Source: Oscillospiraceae bacterium
GTDB taxonomy: Bacteria > Bacillota > Clostridia > Oscillospirales > Oscillospiraceae
Direction: 5' to 3'
NCBI GenBank assembly: GCA_028708585.1
Contig: JAQVYO010000024.1
Span: 1 to 16,251 of the forward strand
Length of the DNA: 16,251 nucleotides
Positions 13,866 to 16,251 of the stretch are shown here, one piece after another. Every line of letters starts with the position of its first letter. The stretch's first letter is position 1. Under the pieces are notes generated by a model that was given only the letters and a program-made list of their open reading frames with translations, searched no databases and had not been told where the DNA came from. A program made the translations under genes and the position numbers.

Positions 13866-15566
13866 ATGGCCGAGGAACGATGCGCGCCCGGGCAGGACTT
13901 AACCTCTGAAGCGGGCAAAAATTTTATCCATACTTTTATTGAGGAGGATATCGGGCTGAACGGTCAGTTTCAAGGTCAAAGGGTGCATACGCGTTTTCCG
14001 CCGGAACCAAACGGGTATCTGCATATTGGACATGCCAAAGCGATCAGCATTGATTTTGGTTCCGCCGACAAATATGGTGGCGTCTGCAATCTTCGCATGG
14101 ACGATACCAACCCCACCAAAGAGGATGTGGAATATGTTGATGCGATCCGCGAGGACATCCATTGGCTTGGCTATGACTGGGGCGACCGGTTTTATTATGC
14201 ATCCGATTATTTTGAACAAATGTATCAATTTGCCCTTGAGCTGATTTCCAAAGGGCTTGCATATGTCTGTGAATTATCCCAAGAGGAAGTTAAGGCGCTG
14301 CGCGGCGATACCAATACGCCTGCCCGCAGCCCTTATCGGGACCGCCCCGCGGAGGAAAGCCTGTCCCTTTTTCAGCGTATGCGCGCCGGGGAATTTCCCG
14401 ACGGCGCCATGACCCTCAGAGCCAAGATCGACCTTGCGTCCGGCAACTTCAATATGCGGGATCCTGTCATTTACCGGATCAATCACATGGCCCACCACCG
14501 CACCAAGGATGCATGGTGCATTTATCCTATGTATGACTATGCGCACCCCATCGAAGACGCACTGGAAGGTATTACCCATTCTCTTTGTTCCCTGGAATTT
14601 GAAGACCATCGGCCCCTTTATAATTGGGTCCGCGACCACATTTCCTGTCCATCCAAACCCCGGCAGATTGAGTTTGCCCGTCTGGGTATCAATTATACCG
14701 TTATGAGCAAGCGCAAACTCCGCCAATTGGTAGAGCAAAACCTGGTCTCCGGCTGGGATGATCCCCGAATGCCCACCTTGCGGGGTCTGCGCCGTCTTGG
14801 ATATACGCCTGCTTCCATCCGCAGCTTCTGCGAACGCATCGGCGTTGCCAAGGCTGCCAACACGGTGGAATTTCGTTTTCTGGAACACTGCCTTCGGGAA
14901 GATCTGAACCAGACTGCTTTTCGCGTTATGGCGGTCCTCCGTCCCATCCGGCTTACCATTACCAACTATCCTCAGGATAAACACGAGACTTTTCTCGTTG
15001 AAAACAACCCGGAACGCCCAGAGGACGGAGACCGTCCGGTTTCCTTTTCCAGCGATCTCTGGATTGAGGAAGACGATTTTATGGAAACGCCCTTCAAAAA
15101 ATATTACCGTCTGTTCCCCGGCAACGAAGTTCGGCTGAAAGGCGCCTATGTGATTCGCTGCACCGGCTGCGTTAAGGACACAGCGGGAAATATCACCCAG
15201 GTTCTGGCAGAATATGACCCGGAATCTCGCGGCGGAAACCCCGCCGACGGGAGAAAAATCCGGGGCACCATTCACTGGGTGGATGCATCCACCGCGGAGG
15301 ACGCCCAGGTGCGCCTTTATGACAACCTTTTTATCGACCCGGATCCTGACGCCCCGGATAAGAACTTCCTAGACTGCTTAAATCCCAATTCTCTTGAAAT
15401 TTTAAATGACTGTAAAGTAGAAGCTTCCTTAAGCGGCGTTTCCGCTCCCGCTTCTTTTCAGTTCATGCGTCTTGGATACTTCTGCGCGGATCCGGACAGC
15501 CGGCCGGGCCAGCTCATCTTTAACCGGTCCGTTTCGTTAAAAGACAGCTTTAAAATGAAAAAATAA
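13866..15566 (+). CDS. glnS: Glutaminyl-tRNA synthetase
   Basis: Class I synthetase that attaches glutamine to tRNA-Gln in the cytoplasm. 566 residues, full length. The catalytic Rossmann fold has HIGH-type HIGH at 53-56 in PNGYLHIGHAKA, MDDTNP at 78-83 and the KMSKS-type loop as VMSKRKL (279-285). The region from about 345 on is the two-barrel anticodon-binding part. RMDDTNP and the overall length point to GlnRS, not GluRS. The ATG at 13866 follows AAGGAGG; an in-frame GTG at 13827 does not have a site. Many Firmicutes make Gln-tRNA only by the GatCAB amidation route, so a GlnRS here suggests either both routes or gene transfer in the lineage; codon use does not look foreign by eye. Confidence 0.96.
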   Translation: MAEERCAPGQDLTSEAGKNFIHTFIEEDIGLNGQFQGQRVHTRFPPEPNGYLHIGHAKAISIDFGSADKYGGVCNLRMDDTNPTKEDVEYVDAIREDIHWLGYDWGDRFYYASDYFEQMYQFALELISKGLAYVCELSQEEVKALRGDTNTPARSPYRDRPAEESLSLFQRMRAGEFPDGAMTLRAKIDLASGNFNMRDPVIYRINHMAHHRTKDAWCIYPMYDYAHPIEDALEGITHSLCSLEFEDHRPLYNWVRDHISCPSKPRQIEFARLGINYTVMSKRKLRQLVEQNLVSGWDDPRMPTLRGLRRLGYTPASIRSFCERIGVAKAANTVEFRFLEHCLREDLNQTAFRVMAVLRPIRLTITNYPQDKHETFLVENNPERPEDGDRPVSFSSDLWIEEDDFMETPFKKYYRLFPGNEVRLKGAYVIRCTGCVKDTAGNITQVLAEYDPESRGGNPADGRKIRGTIHWVDASTAEDAQVRLYDNLFIDPDPDAPDKNFLDCLNPNSLEILNDCKVEASLSGVSAPASFQFMRLGYFCADPDSRPGQLIFNRSVSLKDSFKMKK

Positions 15567-15633
15567 AATGCCAATAACCCGCTTTGTCATTCTTTTGGAG
15601 CCAACCCGGAAAAAAATTCGCTCAAAATAGAAC

Positions 15634-15672
15634 GTAAGAAGGCCGCCTTAGAAATTAAGGCGGCCTTCTTAC
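15634..15672. terminator. Bidirectional terminator between glnS and the small minus-strand gene
   Basis: Perfect 17-bp stem (GTAAGAAGGCCGCCTTA at 15634-15650, complement at 15656-15672), five-nt loop. The minus strand continues GTTCTATTTT, the better T-rich tail, so it most clearly ends the minus-strand gene. On the plus strand no T-run follows. Confidence 0.75.
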
Positions 15673-15680
15673 TCCGCTTG

Positions 15681-15971
15681 TCACGCCAGCCAATCTTCTA
15701 AAATCTCTCGCAAAGCGGATGGCGTGACAAAATTGCGACTCAGAATGTTCAGCAGTGCCATTACGCCCGTTTCGCTGGACGTAACACCGGGTGCCGTTGC
15801 TTCCTCTGGCTCTTCTCCACCAGATACACGAATTTTCACGCCGTAATTTTCGCAGAAGAGAGTTCCACCATCATAGATCTCTTCCACGAGGAGATAGTAT
15901 TCCGCACCGTACGCACTACCTTCCTCCGAGCACACCCTTCGCCTGTCCCACAGGATTTCCTTCAAAATCAA
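15681..15971 (-). CDS. Small uncharacterised protein, possibly DUF6514 family
   Basis: About 96 residues from a TTG at 15971, which has AAAGGA about six nt upstream; a longer TTG start at 15995 has no site. The sequence has a strand-rich front (YGAEYYLLVEEI, FCENYGVKIRV), an acidic/Ala middle and a C-terminal helix NFVTPSALREILEDWLA. The pattern (YYLLVEE, YGVKI, NFVTPSALREILED) recalls, from memory, the clostridial DUF6514 family; treat this as tentative. No signal or membrane segment. It has its own promoter and terminator, so it is a real single-gene unit. Function unknown. Confidence 0.75.
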   Translation of the reverse strand: MILKEILWDRRRVCSEEGSAYGAEYYLLVEEIYDGGTLFCENYGVKIRVSGGEEPEEATAPGVTSSETGVMALLNILSRNFVTPSALREILEDWLA

Positions 15972-16018
15972 CCCACATCCTTTCCGGCTCCCCAATGAGG
16001 TCGGTAAAACTCAGATTT

Positions 16019-16047
16019 ATTATATACAAATTCATGTAAAACAGCAA
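16019..16047 (-). promoter_or_regulatory. Promoter of the small minus-strand gene
   Basis: On the minus strand TTGCTG (16047-16042), 17-nt spacer, perfect TATAAT (16024-16019). Transcription near 16012 gives a leader of about 40 nt and supports the TTG start at 15971. Confidence 0.6.
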
Positions 16048-16147
16048 TCCTCTATTATTCGCAAGTTTCGACATTTCATCTTCCAAATGTGAAACTTCGG
16101 CGCTTTGAGCACAGCCATGGGCCAATTGAGATGGAAACTCTTTCCCG

Positions 16148-16176
16148 TTGCCGCATTCCTCCCGCTGTGATAAGAT
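16148..16176 (+). promoter_or_regulatory. Promoter of the gene entering the right edge
   Basis: TTGCCG (16148-16153), 17-nt spacer, extended TGA-TAAGAT (-10 at 16171-16176). Confidence 0.5.
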
Positions 16177-16207
16177 AAAAAATAAACGTTAAAAAGGAGA
16201 AACCGGC

Positions 16208-16251
16208 ATGAAACGGATCATACATAATCTATCGTCCATGGGAGAATTGCC
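16208..16251 (+). CDS. Start of an unidentified gene, cut by the window edge
   Basis: ATG at 16208 preceded by AAGGAG at eight nt spacing and a plausible promoter. Only 14 codons are visible (MKRIIHNLSSMGEL), too few to identify. Confidence 0.6.
   Translation, partial: MKRIIHNLSSMGEL

Noticed and set aside
14274..15275. 333-codon antisense open frame across glnS
   Set aside because: Lies wholly opposite a clear GlnRS gene, has no promoter or ribosome site, and its translation resembles no protein family; a codon-bias shadow.

Overview
The window looks like chromosomal DNA of a spore-forming-lineage Clostridia bacterium, most likely a member of the Oscillospirales/Ruminococcaceae-type clostridia. 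This is inferred from strong AGGAGG-type ribosome binding sites throughout, roughly balanced base composition by eye, the tepA-spoIIIE/ftsK gene pair typical of Firmicutes, an LdhA-type D-lactate dehydrogenase, a flavin thioredoxin reductase without the usual NADPH motifs, and an AGAACN4GTTTG-type LexA box. No phage, transposon, CRISPR array or tRNA was seen. It is a housekeeping region with several oddities, not a genomic island.

Layout. 65-3858 (minus): tepA (ClpP-like membrane-associated protease family) followed by the DNA translocase ftsK/spoIIIE. 4079-6479 (minus): a three-gene polar amino-acid ABC importer (binding lipoprotein, permease, ATPase), closed by a terminator at 3956-4021. 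6922-7559 (plus): a strong promoter, a structured leader, a 73-residue lipoprotein and a compact structured RNA with its own terminator-like closing stem. 7794-8777 (plus): ldhA with promoter and terminator. 9021-9881 (plus): an exported polysaccharide deacetylase, convergent with lexA (9890-10621, minus). 10941-12032 (plus): a soluble histidine-kinase-like protein divergent from lexA, with a LexA operator in the shared promoter region. 12102-13454 (minus): trxB-trxA. 13866-15566 (plus): glnS. 15681-15971 (minus): a small conserved-looking protein. 16208-end (plus): the start of another gene.

How the parts relate. TepA and FtsK/SpoIIIE act in cell division or spore development. The importer feeds amino acids, LdhA reoxidises NADH in fermentation, and trxB-trxA supplies reducing power for disulfides. 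LexA represses its own promoter and could also affect the adjacent kinase-like gene. Genes are mostly in short units with their own sigma-A-type promoters and hairpin terminators.

Most notable observations. The amino-acid binding protein appears circularly permuted: the segment that normally ends this family sits directly after the signal peptide. A roughly 125-nt structured RNA with a possible pseudoknot lies between the small lipoprotein and ldhA. The kinase-like protein beside lexA has Asn where the phosphoacceptor His should be. The thioredoxin reductase lacks the NADPH-binding signature and may be ferredoxin-dependent.
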